64,000 bases of DNA from Adhaeribacter swui (GTDB lineage: Bacteria > Bacteroidota > Bacteroidia > Cytophagales > Hymenobacteraceae): contig NZ_CP055156.1 in the NCBI RefSeq assembly GCF_014217805.1, positions 992,001-1,056,000 of the forward strand, read 5' to 3'. The translations under genes and the position numbers were made by a program. Below are positions 54,070-63,080 of the stretch, piece by piece (the first letter of the stretch is position 1; each line of letters starts with the position of its first letter). The notes below the pieces were generated by a model. That model did no database searches, was not told the origin of the DNA, and saw nothing but the letters and a program-made list of their open reading frames with translations.

Positions 54070-54769
54070 AAACGCGATAAGTGGATACCTGCCTTAATGT
54101 TATTTAAAAATTTAAATATTATAATCATAGTCCGGATAATTTTTGGATAGCAAAATAAGGCTCGTAAATAGTTTTAGGATAAGTATTAATTAGAAAAAAG
54201 AATTTGCTTCGAATAAGTAGAATAAGCCACGCCTGAAATAAATTTTATTTAATGAGCTAAGTAATAAAAACATTCGTGCAAGGATAATAGCAAAAACAGA
54301 AGAATAATTTGGAAGTTAAAGGAATGTTTATTTTGTTTGTCTATAAAATCTATAGATTATATATTATAAAGTAGAAGCAAATACCTAAAGTGGCTCTGGT
54401 CAGATTTTTAGCAAGATCTAAGGATAATGAAAGGTTTAACTTTCGCAAGACTCTAAACTGTAGGTTGCGATCGTTCGGGTTTAAAGCAAAGTGCGAGGTT
54501 CCTGATTTTAAATTCTATTGGTTTTTCAGGACAGGCTAAAGGAAAAAAACAGTTATAAGCTTTAAAGTCACCTTGGGTAATTCAGGAAATGGAGTGAGAG
54601 CATTCATCAGCTTATAGCATTTAGGAGACGCTGAAGTGATATACCGAAACGATGGTTTCTAGGATTGCTCCTAATAGCAGACGCTCTTATCTTAAATAAT
54701 AAGCAACAAAAACAAAACCGGCACTCTGGCAGGTAGCCGGCCTATAAACTCAAACTTTAATCTAAATAA
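54070..54769. other. 700-bp upstream region of the SusC/SusD locus
   Basis: No ORF with coding character is seen. It separates the antiporter and the SusC gene and must carry the promoter of the locus, but no perfect TAnnTTTG box was found. No regulator gene, anti-sigma factor or hybrid two-component system lies next to this locus. Confidence 0.45.
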
Positions 54770-57700
54770 ATGATGAAAAAACTACTACAAAAAAGTAGTA
54801 AGTGGTTCGTATTGCTTTTACTCTACCACCTACCTTTCCTAAAAAGTAGCGCTAATCCAGCTCTGGCCATTACGGATAAGTTCAGCATTACTGTAAATTT
54901 TGCCGACAAACCTGTTTCGGGAAAAGTAATTTCGGGTACGGGAGAGCCTTTACCGGGCGTAACGGTACTTTTAAAAGGCACTACTATCGGTACTACTACC
55001 AACTCCGAAGGTGGATTTGAGTTAACCGTTCCGGATAACGGGGGCATTTTGGTGGTGTCGTTTATTGGCTATTTAACCAAAGAAGTAGCCTTTACTGGCA
55101 ATGAACTCCTCCAAATTAGCTTAACGGAAGATACCAAAGCTCTGGACGAAGTAGTGGTAGTAGGGTATGGCACCCAGCGGTCGCAGGATGTAACCGGCTC
55201 TGTTGCAACCGTAGACCAAAAAAATATTAAAAGTTTACCGGTTTCTACTATCGATCAAAAACTTACCGGGCAAGTAGCCGGGGTGCAAATTCAGCAGGTT
55301 TCGGGTGCGCCAGGAGCAGGAACGTCCATTAAAATCCGGGGAAATGGTTCTTTAGGGGCCGGCAACGAACCTTTGTACGTAGTAGATGGCTTGCCGTACT
55401 CGGCCGGAATGAACCAAACTACCAATCCTTTATTATTCATTAACCCGAACGATATTGAGTCGGTAACTATTTTAAAAGATGCTTCTTCCACGGCTATTTA
55501 CGGGTCGCGTGGGGCCAACGGCGTTATTTTAATTACCACCAAAAAAGGCGCCAACGACCGAACCGAAGTGAATGTTTCATCGATGCGGGGGGTGCAGCAG
55601 GTACCCCAAAAAGGCCGGCCGGAAATGCTAAATTTGCGGGAATTTGCCGAATTGCAGCGCGATAAAATAAACGTAACCGTGCGTCGGCTCGAAAATCGGG
55701 AAGCTATCCTCAACGATTACCCCGTAGAATACCAGAACCTGGATAATATTACCGGTAACGGCACCGATTGGTACGATTTACTTTTACAAACCGCCGCTAT
55801 TCAAGACCATAATGTGAGCCTTTACAAAGGGACCAAAGACTCCCGCTTAAACTTTAGTTTGGGCTATTTTAAACAGGAAGGTACCGTGCGCTATACCGGG
55901 GTGGAACGCTACAGCAGCAAACTGGGTATGGAATCGAATATTGGCAAATACTTGTTAGTAGGCGCTTCGCTGCAGCCCAGTTACATTAAGCAAAACCGCA
56001 CCAATACCAACGCCAACCGCGAAGATGTTCTGGGTACGGCCATTTGGGCGAACCCGTTTATGTCGCCCTACGATGCCAGTGGAAATTTAATTCCCTACAT
56101 TGTTTCGCCGCAAAGTAAGTATCATTCGGCCTGGAGTTTTGCTAACCCTTTGTTTGTTTTAAAAGAAACAGTTCAGAACCAGAATATTTTTCAGAACCTG
56201 GGTTCGGCGTTTGTGCAGTTAACCTTGTTTAAAGACTTAAAAGCCAAAACGTCGTTATTCACCAATTGGTCTACTTCTAATTATTTTCAATTTATCCCGA
56301 GCACGGTAGGTGCTGCCAATAAACCACCGGTAGCTGGTACGGGCCGTTCCACTACCATCCGCGACCAGAGTTTTGATTGGCTGATTGAAAATACCTTGAA
56401 CTACGATAAAACTTTTGGCAGCCACCAGGTAAGTGCAGTAGTAGGGTATACCACTCAAAAAAACTCCGCCAAAACCATTAACCTTAACGCCGATCCATAC
56501 GCCAACGATTTACTCGAAACCATTAATGCGGCGCAAACCATTAAAGGCTGGGGCCAGGGCTCTAACGAGTGGAGCATGATTTCTTATCTGGGCCGCGTGA
56601 ACTACGGCTTTAAAGACCGGTATTTACTAACCGCTACGTTCCGTTCCGATGGTTCTTCCCGGTTCGGTAGCAATAATCGGTATGCCTTTTTCCCTTCCAT
56701 GGCGGCAGCCTGGCGGCTTTCCGAAGAAAATTTTTTGAAAAACAACTCTATTATCTATAACCTGAAGTTACGGGCGAGCTACGGAAAAAGTGGTAATAAC
56801 AATATTGGTAATTACGCGCATTTGGCTTCTATTAGCCCGGGGGCTTATGTCTTTGGCAACACGCAGGTAACAGCGGTCAGCGTGGGGTTACCTAATCCTA
56901 ATTTAACCTGGGAAGAATCGGACCAGTTTGATGCCGGCCTGGACTTAGATTTATTCGAGAACCGTTTAAACCTGGTGGTAGATTTTTATAACCGGAAAAG
57001 CAATAACATGCTGCTCGACAACATTATTCCGGCCATTACCGGTTTTAATACCCAAACCATAAACAAAGGAAACGTTCGGAACCGGGGAATAGAAATAGCC
57101 TTGGGCGGAACACCTGTAGCCGGCACGGTACAATGGAATACCAATTTTAACATTGCTTTTAACCGGAACAAAGTTTTATCCCTGAACAGTAACAACGACC
57201 GCATTTTAGCCGGAAATAACGATAACAACCCTACTCACATTTCAGTGGTGGGAAAACCCATCGGCCAATTCTTCGGGTACATTTACGAAGGCTTGTATAC
57301 CGCCGAAGATATGGCTAACCCTAATATAATTAAAACGGCCCAGGTATACGAAGGTAACGTAAAATACCGCGATGTAAACGGCGACGGCATTATTACAGAC
57401 TTGCTCGATTACACCATTATTGGCAATCCGCACCCTGATTTTACGTACGGCTTCACCAACAATTTTTCTTACAAAGGCCTGAGCCTGGGCGTAATTGTAA
57501 ACGGGCAATACGGCGGACAGGTAATGAATGGGTTGCGGCAAACCGTAGATAACCTGCAAGGCTTTTTTAACGTGAGCAAAGAATGGGTAAACCGCTGGCG
57601 GAGCGCCGATCAACCCGGCGATGGCATGCATTACGGGGTTCCCAAACTAACTCCCAGCTTAGGTCACCGGGTTTCTAACTTATGGGTAGAAGACGCCACA

Positions 57701-57946
57701 TACTTACGCATTGCCAACGTAACGCTGGGTTACAACTTACCCCAAAAATGGGTGCAATATACCGGCGCTATTAAAAATTGCCGGCTGTACTTTACCGTGC
57801 AAAATCTGGCTACTTTCACAAAGTATGGCGGCGCTAACCCCGAAGGGCAATCGGTGAACATCAACAACACTCTGGCACCCGGCTTTGACATGACTTCTTA
57901 TCCTTTAGCCCGAACTACTTCTTTAGGTATTAATCTTACTTTTTAA
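54770..57946 (+). CDS. SusC/RagA family TonB-dependent outer-membrane transporter
   Basis: This 1058-residue protein has a signal peptide (to about ANPALA). It has a carboxypeptidase-D-like regulatory domain (VSGKVISGTGEPLPGVTVLLKG), a TonB box-like segment (LDEVVVVGYGTQRSQDVTGS), a plug domain with IKIRGNGSLGAGNEPLYVVDG, and a 22-strand barrel with C-terminal strands ending in LGINLTF. It is the large import channel that carries oligosaccharides across the outer membrane, with SusD as lid. It forms an operon with the SusD and two sulfatase genes (gaps of 72, 30 and 11 bp), pointing to a sulfated glycan. Confidence 0.97.
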   Translation: MMKKLLQKSSKWFVLLLLYHLPFLKSSANPALAITDKFSITVNFADKPVSGKVISGTGEPLPGVTVLLKGTTIGTTTNSEGGFELTVPDNGGILVVSFIGYLTKEVAFTGNELLQISLTEDTKALDEVVVVGYGTQRSQDVTGSVATVDQKNIKSLPVSTIDQKLTGQVAGVQIQQVSGAPGAGTSIKIRGNGSLGAGNEPLYVVDGLPYSAGMNQTTNPLLFINPNDIESVTILKDASSTAIYGSRGANGVILITTKKGANDRTEVNVSSMRGVQQVPQKGRPEMLNLREFAELQRDKINVTVRRLENREAILNDYPVEYQNLDNITGNGTDWYDLLLQTAAIQDHNVSLYKGTKDSRLNFSLGYFKQEGTVRYTGVERYSSKLGMESNIGKYLLVGASLQPSYIKQNRTNTNANREDVLGTAIWANPFMSPYDASGNLIPYIVSPQSKYHSAWSFANPLFVLKETVQNQNIFQNLGSAFVQLTLFKDLKAKTSLFTNWSTSNYFQFIPSTVGAANKPPVAGTGRSTTIRDQSFDWLIENTLNYDKTFGSHQVSAVVGYTTQKNSAKTINLNADPYANDLLETINAAQTIKGWGQGSNEWSMISYLGRVNYGFKDRYLLTATFRSDGSSRFGSNNRYAFFPSMAAAWRLSEENFLKNNSIIYNLKLRASYGKSGNNNIGNYAHLASISPGAYVFGNTQVTAVSVGLPNPNLTWEESDQFDAGLDLDLFENRLNLVVDFYNRKSNNMLLDNIIPAITGFNTQTINKGNVRNRGIEIALGGTPVAGTVQWNTNFNIAFNRNKVLSLNSNNDRILAGNNDNNPTHISVVGKPIGQFFGYIYEGLYTAEDMANPNIIKTAQVYEGNVKYRDVNGDGIITDLLDYTIIGNPHPDFTYGFTNNFSYKGLSLGVIVNGQYGGQVMNGLRQTVDNLQGFFNVSKEWVNRWRSADQPGDGMHYGVPKLTPSLGHRVSNLWVEDATYLRIANVTLGYNLPQKWVQYTGAIKNCRLYFTVQNLATFTKYGGANPEGQSVNINNTLAPGFDMTSYPLARTTSLGINLTF

Positions 57947-58018
57947 GTGGGCGCTTGGATTTAGAGAATCAGGTTCCTTTTTATCTAGAATCACCTTATT
58001 TAAATTGAAATAATTACC

Positions 58019-59500
58019 GTGAAAAAATATTTAGTTTATATACTCTTATTAGGCCTGCTGCCCGCTTGCTCCGATGATTTTCTGGAAATTTATCCCGAAT
58101 CGAGTTTGAACGAGGGCACTTTTTATAAATCGGAAAAAGAAATTATTCTGCTGGCCAACGGCTGCTACGTGCCTATGCGCAACTACGAAAAAGTAGAACA
58201 TTGGGTAATGGCCGAGCTTCCTTCCGACAATGCCAGTTTCCAGTACAATACTGCCACTGGCGAGGCCTCTAAAGGCGTAATTGATCAGTTTATCTTGGCT
58301 TCTAACAACGTAGCTTACGCCAATTTCTGGAATGCTTCTTACAACGGAATTACCCGTTGCAATAAATTATTGTTTGAAATAGATCGTCCGGAAATTACCT
58401 GGTCCAAACCCGCTTATAAAGACCGGAGCGCCGGCGAAGCTTTATTTTTGCGTGCCTTGTATTATTTTAATCTGGTGCGGCAGTTTGGGGGAGTACCGAT
58501 AGTAACCGAACCGATCAGCTCCGAAGAAGCGGTAAAAATTAAGAGAGCCACGGAAGCTCAGGTGTACGAAAGAATTATAACCGATTTAAAAGATGCCGCT
58601 ACCCGGTTTAGCCAGGCCAAAGAAGTAGAAGAAGTGGGTCGGGCCAACGAAGGGGCAGCGCTGGCTTTACTAGGCAAAGTGTACGTTACCCTGCATCAAT
58701 ACGCCGAAGCCGAAGCGCCGCTAAAAGCCGTTATAAATTCCGGCAAATACATTTTACAACCTAACTACGCCGATGTTTTTAACCCCACCAACAAAGATTT
58801 TAAAGAAACCATTTTTGCTATTCAGTTTTCCGAAAACAGCGTAGAACTGGCGAACCGCTTTATTTTCTGGTTTGCCCCCTGGACTTCCGGCGGAGCCATC
58901 ACCAATCGCCCGGCCATTAGTTTGGTGGGGGGTGGGTGGAATCAGCCCACCGAAGATTTAATTAATGCTTTTGAACCCGGCGATTTACGGAAAGATGTAT
59001 CTATAAAATACTGGAACGGAAAAGACTGGGATGGCCAGGTGCGGGATATTCCGTATTGCGGCAAATACAAACCCCCAGTAACCGCCGCCGATGACCGCAC
59101 TGGCGATAATCTGCCTATTCTGCGTTATTCCGATGTATTACTCTTATACGCCGAAGCATTAAACGAACTTGGCCGGACTGGCGAAGCTATTTCGTATGTG
59201 CAACAAGTGCGCGCCCGGGCCGGATTAACGAACGATTTAACCAGTTTAGATAAAGTTTCTTTAGAAAATTTAATTGACAAGGAACGTCAGGTAGAGTTTT
59301 GTTTCGAAAACCAGCGCTGGTACGACCTCAAACGCACCGGCAAAGCTTTGGCCGTTCTTACGGCTCACGGTTTACGCGAAAAAGCCAAAAAATCTTTCCT
59401 GTACGCATCGGCTTACGAAATGACACCCAATAAATTGCTGGCTCCAATACCGGAAGAACAAATATTGGTGAATCAATTAGAACAAAACCCAGGATATTAA
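58019..59500 (+). CDS. SusD/RagB family glycan-binding lipoprotein
   Basis: This 493-residue protein starts at GTG 58019. The lipoprotein signal is LVYILLLGLLPAC. The SusD N-terminal signature (SDDFLEIYPESSLNEGTFYK) and TPR-rich helices (AGEALFLRALYYFNLVRQFGG, AGEALFL) are followed by the C-terminal LRYSDVLLLYAEALNELG and ENQRWYDLKRTGKA segments. It is anchored to the cell surface and binds the substrate over the SusC channel. It lies 72 bp after the SusC gene. Confidence 0.97.
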   Translation: MKKYLVYILLLGLLPACSDDFLEIYPESSLNEGTFYKSEKEIILLANGCYVPMRNYEKVEHWVMAELPSDNASFQYNTATGEASKGVIDQFILASNNVAYANFWNASYNGITRCNKLLFEIDRPEITWSKPAYKDRSAGEALFLRALYYFNLVRQFGGVPIVTEPISSEEAVKIKRATEAQVYERIITDLKDAATRFSQAKEVEEVGRANEGAALALLGKVYVTLHQYAEAEAPLKAVINSGKYILQPNYADVFNPTNKDFKETIFAIQFSENSVELANRFIFWFAPWTSGGAITNRPAISLVGGGWNQPTEDLINAFEPGDLRKDVSIKYWNGKDWDGQVRDIPYCGKYKPPVTAADDRTGDNLPILRYSDVLLLYAEALNELGRTGEAISYVQQVRARAGLTNDLTSLDKVSLENLIDKERQVEFCFENQRWYDLKRTGKALAVLTAHGLREKAKKSFLYASAYEMTPNKLLAPIPEEQILVNQLEQNPGY

Positions 59501-59530
59501 GCTGGTATTTACTATTTTAAAATTAGCACC

Positions 59531-60991
59531 ATGAAACAGTTTCTGATTTTATTGATAATAGCGGGACTTTTTGGTTTTACCCTAACTTCTTTAAACTCCG
59601 GTACACCGCAGCCTGCCCGCAAACCCAATATTGTTTTTATTGTGGTAGATCAATGGCGGGCGCAGGCTACGGGCTACGCGGGCGATAAAAATGTACAAAC
59701 GCCTAATTTGAATAAACTAGCCAGCCAAAGTTTAAATCTTAAAAATGCCGTGTCGGGAATGCCGGTTTGTACGCCTTACCGGGCTTCGTTATTAACGGGG
59801 CAGTATCCTTTAACTACCGGCGTTTTTATGAACGATGTAATGCTGGATACGACCAAAACCACTTTGGCCAAAGTTTATAAAAAAGAAGGCTATCAAACAG
59901 GTTTTATTGGTAAATGGCACATCGATGGTCACGGCCGCACCAGTTATATTCCGGAAAACCGTCGCCAGGGTTTCGATTACTGGAAAGCGCTGGAGTGTAC
60001 GCATAATTACAACCAATCGCCTTATTACGCCGGTAATTCAGATAAGAAGCTGTTCTGGGAAGGCTACGATGCCATTGCCCAAACCACCGATGCTATACGG
60101 TTTATTAACGAGCAAGCCAAAAAGCCAGATCCGTTTATGTTGTTTCTTTCAATAGGTCCCCCGCACGATCCTTACCAGACTGCCCCGGAAAACTACAAAA
60201 AGCTGTACGCCGATAAAGAAATTAAAATTAACCCGAATGTGCCGCAGGAGTTCCGCGAGAAAGCTACCAAAGACTTGAAAGGGTATTATGCCCACGTTAC
60301 CGCCATTGATGATTGCGTTGGCAAAGTATGGGAAACCTTAAAGCAAGCCGGCATTGAAAACAATACTATTTTTATTTTTACCGCCGATCATGGCGATTTG
60401 CTGGGCGCCCATGGTTCCTGGAATAAGCAACAACCCTACGAAGAAAGCATTCGGGTGCCTTTCCTGATTCATTATCCGGCCACTTTCGGCAATACCGGAA
60501 AAACATCTCCCATCCTGATCAACTCGCCCGATATTATGCCTACCTTACTAGGCCTGACGCAAACCAAAATTCCGACTTCGGTAGAAGGAGTAGATTTTTC
60601 CGGTGTTTTAAAGGGTACCAACCCCAATAAAGTAACACATACGTTAATTTCGTGCGTGCAGCCCTTTGGGCAATGGAATCGTTCAAAAGGCGGGCGCGAG
60701 TACCGGGGTGTAGTTACTACCCAATATACCTACACACGTGATTTAAAAGGTCCTTGGTTGTTATTTGATAATACCAAAGATCCGTTTCAACAAAACAACC
60801 TAATAGGCCAGCCAGCGTTTGCGGCTACCCAGCAAAAACTGAATAACTTACTTTCCGCTACTTTAAAACAGCGGAAAGATGAATTTAAGCCCGGCATGGA
60901 GTACGTAAAACAATGGAATTACGTGGTAGACGAAACCGAAACTGTTCCTTATAAAAATATAAACTTCGAAGGTAAACCGATTCTTGAATAA
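59531..60991 (+). CDS. Secreted sulfatase (S1 family)
   Basis: This 486-residue protein has a signal peptide (to about LTSLNSG). The sulfatase core has the metal site FIVVDQWRAQATGYAG and the formylglycine motif around Cys80 (PVCTPYRASLLTGQYP, CxPxR with Tyr in place of Ser), then IFTADHGDLLGAHGSW. Cys-type sulfatases need maturation by an FGE or anSME enzyme, which is not in this window. It should remove sulfate from a glycan brought in by the SusC/SusD pair. The start is 30 bp after the SusD stop. Confidence 0.95.
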   Translation: MKQFLILLIIAGLFGFTLTSLNSGTPQPARKPNIVFIVVDQWRAQATGYAGDKNVQTPNLNKLASQSLNLKNAVSGMPVCTPYRASLLTGQYPLTTGVFMNDVMLDTTKTTLAKVYKKEGYQTGFIGKWHIDGHGRTSYIPENRRQGFDYWKALECTHNYNQSPYYAGNSDKKLFWEGYDAIAQTTDAIRFINEQAKKPDPFMLFLSIGPPHDPYQTAPENYKKLYADKEIKINPNVPQEFREKATKDLKGYYAHVTAIDDCVGKVWETLKQAGIENNTIFIFTADHGDLLGAHGSWNKQQPYEESIRVPFLIHYPATFGNTGKTSPILINSPDIMPTLLGLTQTKIPTSVEGVDFSGVLKGTNPNKVTHTLISCVQPFGQWNRSKGGREYRGVVTTQYTYTRDLKGPWLLFDNTKDPFQQNNLIGQPAFAATQQKLNNLLSATLKQRKDEFKPGMEYVKQWNYVVDETETVPYKNINFEGKPILE

Positions 60992-61002
60992 TTATTGGAT
61001 TG

Positions 61003-62394
61003 ATGAAAAATTTTAAAAATGTGGCAGCCTTGGGCTTTCTTTATTTGTTGTTCGCGAGTGTTTTTTTCTCCTTTCGGCAAAAAGAATCTAAAAAGCCCAA
61101 TGTTATTGTGGTGGTAACCGATGATCACCGCTGGGATGCCTTGGGGGTGATGGGCAATAAAATTATTCAAACGCCTAACCTGGATAACCTGGCCCGTAAA
61201 GGTTTATTATTTAAAAATGCCTACGTTACTACGGCCATTTGCATGGTGAGCCGGGCGAGTATTCTCAGCGGGCAGTATTTATCCCGGCATAAGATCAACG
61301 AATTTACTACCGATTTTAGTAAAGAAGCCGTGGAACAAACTTATCCTTTGTTGCTAAAAAAGGCAGGCTATAAAATTGGTTTTATTAATAAATACGGCGT
61401 TGGTCAGAAAAATCAACCTAAAGAGTACTTTGATTACTGGACCTGCACTCCCAAACTGCAACCCGATTACGAAATGCAGGATGAAGCGGGTAACTTTATT
61501 CATAACACCGACCAAACAGATCGCGACATTCAAGATTTTTTAAATAAGTTTGGCCAAAAAGGTCCATTTTGCTTATCCGTAGGTTTTAAAGCGCCGCACG
61601 AGCAAGACGGTGATCCGCCTCGGTTTATTGTGCAGGAAAAATTTAAAAATTTATACCAAAACGTAACTATCCCTACGCCTGAAACCGCCGACCCGAAATA
61701 TTGGAATAGCTTTCCAGAATTTTTTAAGAATGATAAAAACATTGCCCGTGTACGCTGGAAGCCTTTATTTTCTACTCCGGAATTAGCCCAGGAAACCACC
61801 AAAAATTACTACCGCTTAATTACCGGGGTAGACGAAGTAATCGGGAACATGGTGGCGAAACTGGAAAAATTGGGCATTGCTGATAATACCGTCATTATTT
61901 TTATTGGCGACAACGGCTTTTATTTAGGAGAACACGGCATGGAAGGCAAATGGTTTGGCCACGAAGAATCTATCCGGGTTCCTTTAATTGTTTACGATCC
62001 CCGCCAGGTCAACCACTTAAAAGGCCAAACCATAAGCGATATAGCCTTAAATATTGACATTGCCCCCACTATTCTGAAGTTAGCCAACCAACCAGTGCCC
62101 GCGAGAATGCAAGGTCTGGATTTAATGGCCGTAGCCGCGCATAAACCCGGAACATCCCGGCAAGATTTCTTTTACGAGCATACCTTTGCAGGAAGCCCGC
62201 GTTTGCCGAAGGTAGAAGGGGTGGTGAGCCGCGAAATAAAATACATGAATTTTATTGAATACGGTTACGAAGAATTGTACGACTTACTAAAGGATCCTTT
62301 AGAAAAGCAAAACCTGGCAACTAACGCGGCTTATCAAAACCAGCTCCAAAAAATTCGTTTACAGTACCAAAAGTTAAAGCGGAAAGTTCAATAA
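61003..62394 (+). CDS. Secreted sulfatase with variant FGly motif
   Basis: From ATG 61003 it has 463 residues (a TTG one codon earlier is less likely). A hydrophobic N terminus (ALGFLYLLFASVFFSF) is the export signal. The S1 sulfatase core has VVTDDHRWDALGVMG, the motif at Cys80 reading CMVSRASILSG (Val in place of the usual Pro), and IFIGDNGFYLGEHGMEGKW with the DN metal site. It is the last gene of the operon and may act on a second sulfate position. The ATG is 11 bp after the previous stop. Confidence 0.93.
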   Translation: MKNFKNVAALGFLYLLFASVFFSFRQKESKKPNVIVVVTDDHRWDALGVMGNKIIQTPNLDNLARKGLLFKNAYVTTAICMVSRASILSGQYLSRHKINEFTTDFSKEAVEQTYPLLLKKAGYKIGFINKYGVGQKNQPKEYFDYWTCTPKLQPDYEMQDEAGNFIHNTDQTDRDIQDFLNKFGQKGPFCLSVGFKAPHEQDGDPPRFIVQEKFKNLYQNVTIPTPETADPKYWNSFPEFFKNDKNIARVRWKPLFSTPELAQETTKNYYRLITGVDEVIGNMVAKLEKLGIADNTVIIFIGDNGFYLGEHGMEGKWFGHEESIRVPLIVYDPRQVNHLKGQTISDIALNIDIAPTILKLANQPVPARMQGLDLMAVAAHKPGTSRQDFFYEHTFAGSPRLPKVEGVVSREIKYMNFIEYGYEELYDLLKDPLEKQNLATNAAYQNQLQKIRLQYQKLKRKVQ

Positions 62395-62400
62395 TATTCT

Positions 62401-62446
62401 CCGGATAAGTCTTGTTAAGCAGATTTAACAAGACTTATCCGGTTTT
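62401..62446 (+). terminator. Strong intrinsic terminator of the SusC/SusD-sulfatase operon
   Basis: The sequence ccggataagtcttgttaa (62401-62418), loop gcagat and ttaacaagacttatccgg (62425-62442) form a perfect 18-bp stem with TTTT. Confidence 0.9.
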
Positions 62447-63080
62447 AAATTTAAAGTGCCATCATTGTTACAAAATACCTCAAAAGCTTACTTGTCTTCT
62501 TAAAGAATAATCTAATTTAAAGCCCTTCTTAAAAAAATCAACCTTTCAATCAGTTCTGAATATAAATTTAAACAACTCTGTTGTAAGAGTTTAATTAGTG
62601 GTTAAACCATTCAAAAATTAAATTTTAGTTTTTTTTCACCCCAAATGAATAAAGGCGGGTCTCTATAAGCAGAAAGACTTAAAGTCTACCCAGATTTAGC
62701 GCTAATCTTTAAACATCCATACTGAAGTCGGTTTGTACTAAAGAAGGGGAAGTAGGGTAAAGCACATTACTTTTGCTGGAAGAAAACAGTTCGTCTTTTC
62801 AAATTTCTTCCTTTAAAAGTAAAAAGGTGTAGCCTGATGAATGGTGAATGGTTGGCTACACCCTTTACTAAACAAAGTATCGGGTTTAAATAAAAACCGC
62901 TACTTACTTCTCTGGCTAATTGGAAGTGGTGCTCCGGTTAACCTGGTACAAATCGACCTTCTTTTATTTTTTGTGGCTTTGGCGTTATTTAACGCCCGGC
63001 ATGGTTGTAAACGTAATTTTTTAAATTTTTAAAATTCCAGCTTCCACGCTTTTTCTTTCAATACTTTTTCTAAAGTAAAC
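62447..63080. other. Gene-free interval with one hairpin
   Basis: About 630 bp with no supported gene. A hairpin near 62826-62862 (ggtgtagcc/ggctacacc, 9 bp) has a T tract on its minus-strand side and may terminate the leftward oxidoreductase gene, although it lies about 220 bp past that stop. Nothing else is recognised. Confidence 0.4.

Noticed and set aside
62841-63032. 63-codon open frame after the sulfatase operon
   Set aside because: It overlaps a hairpin and shows no coding pattern or family.
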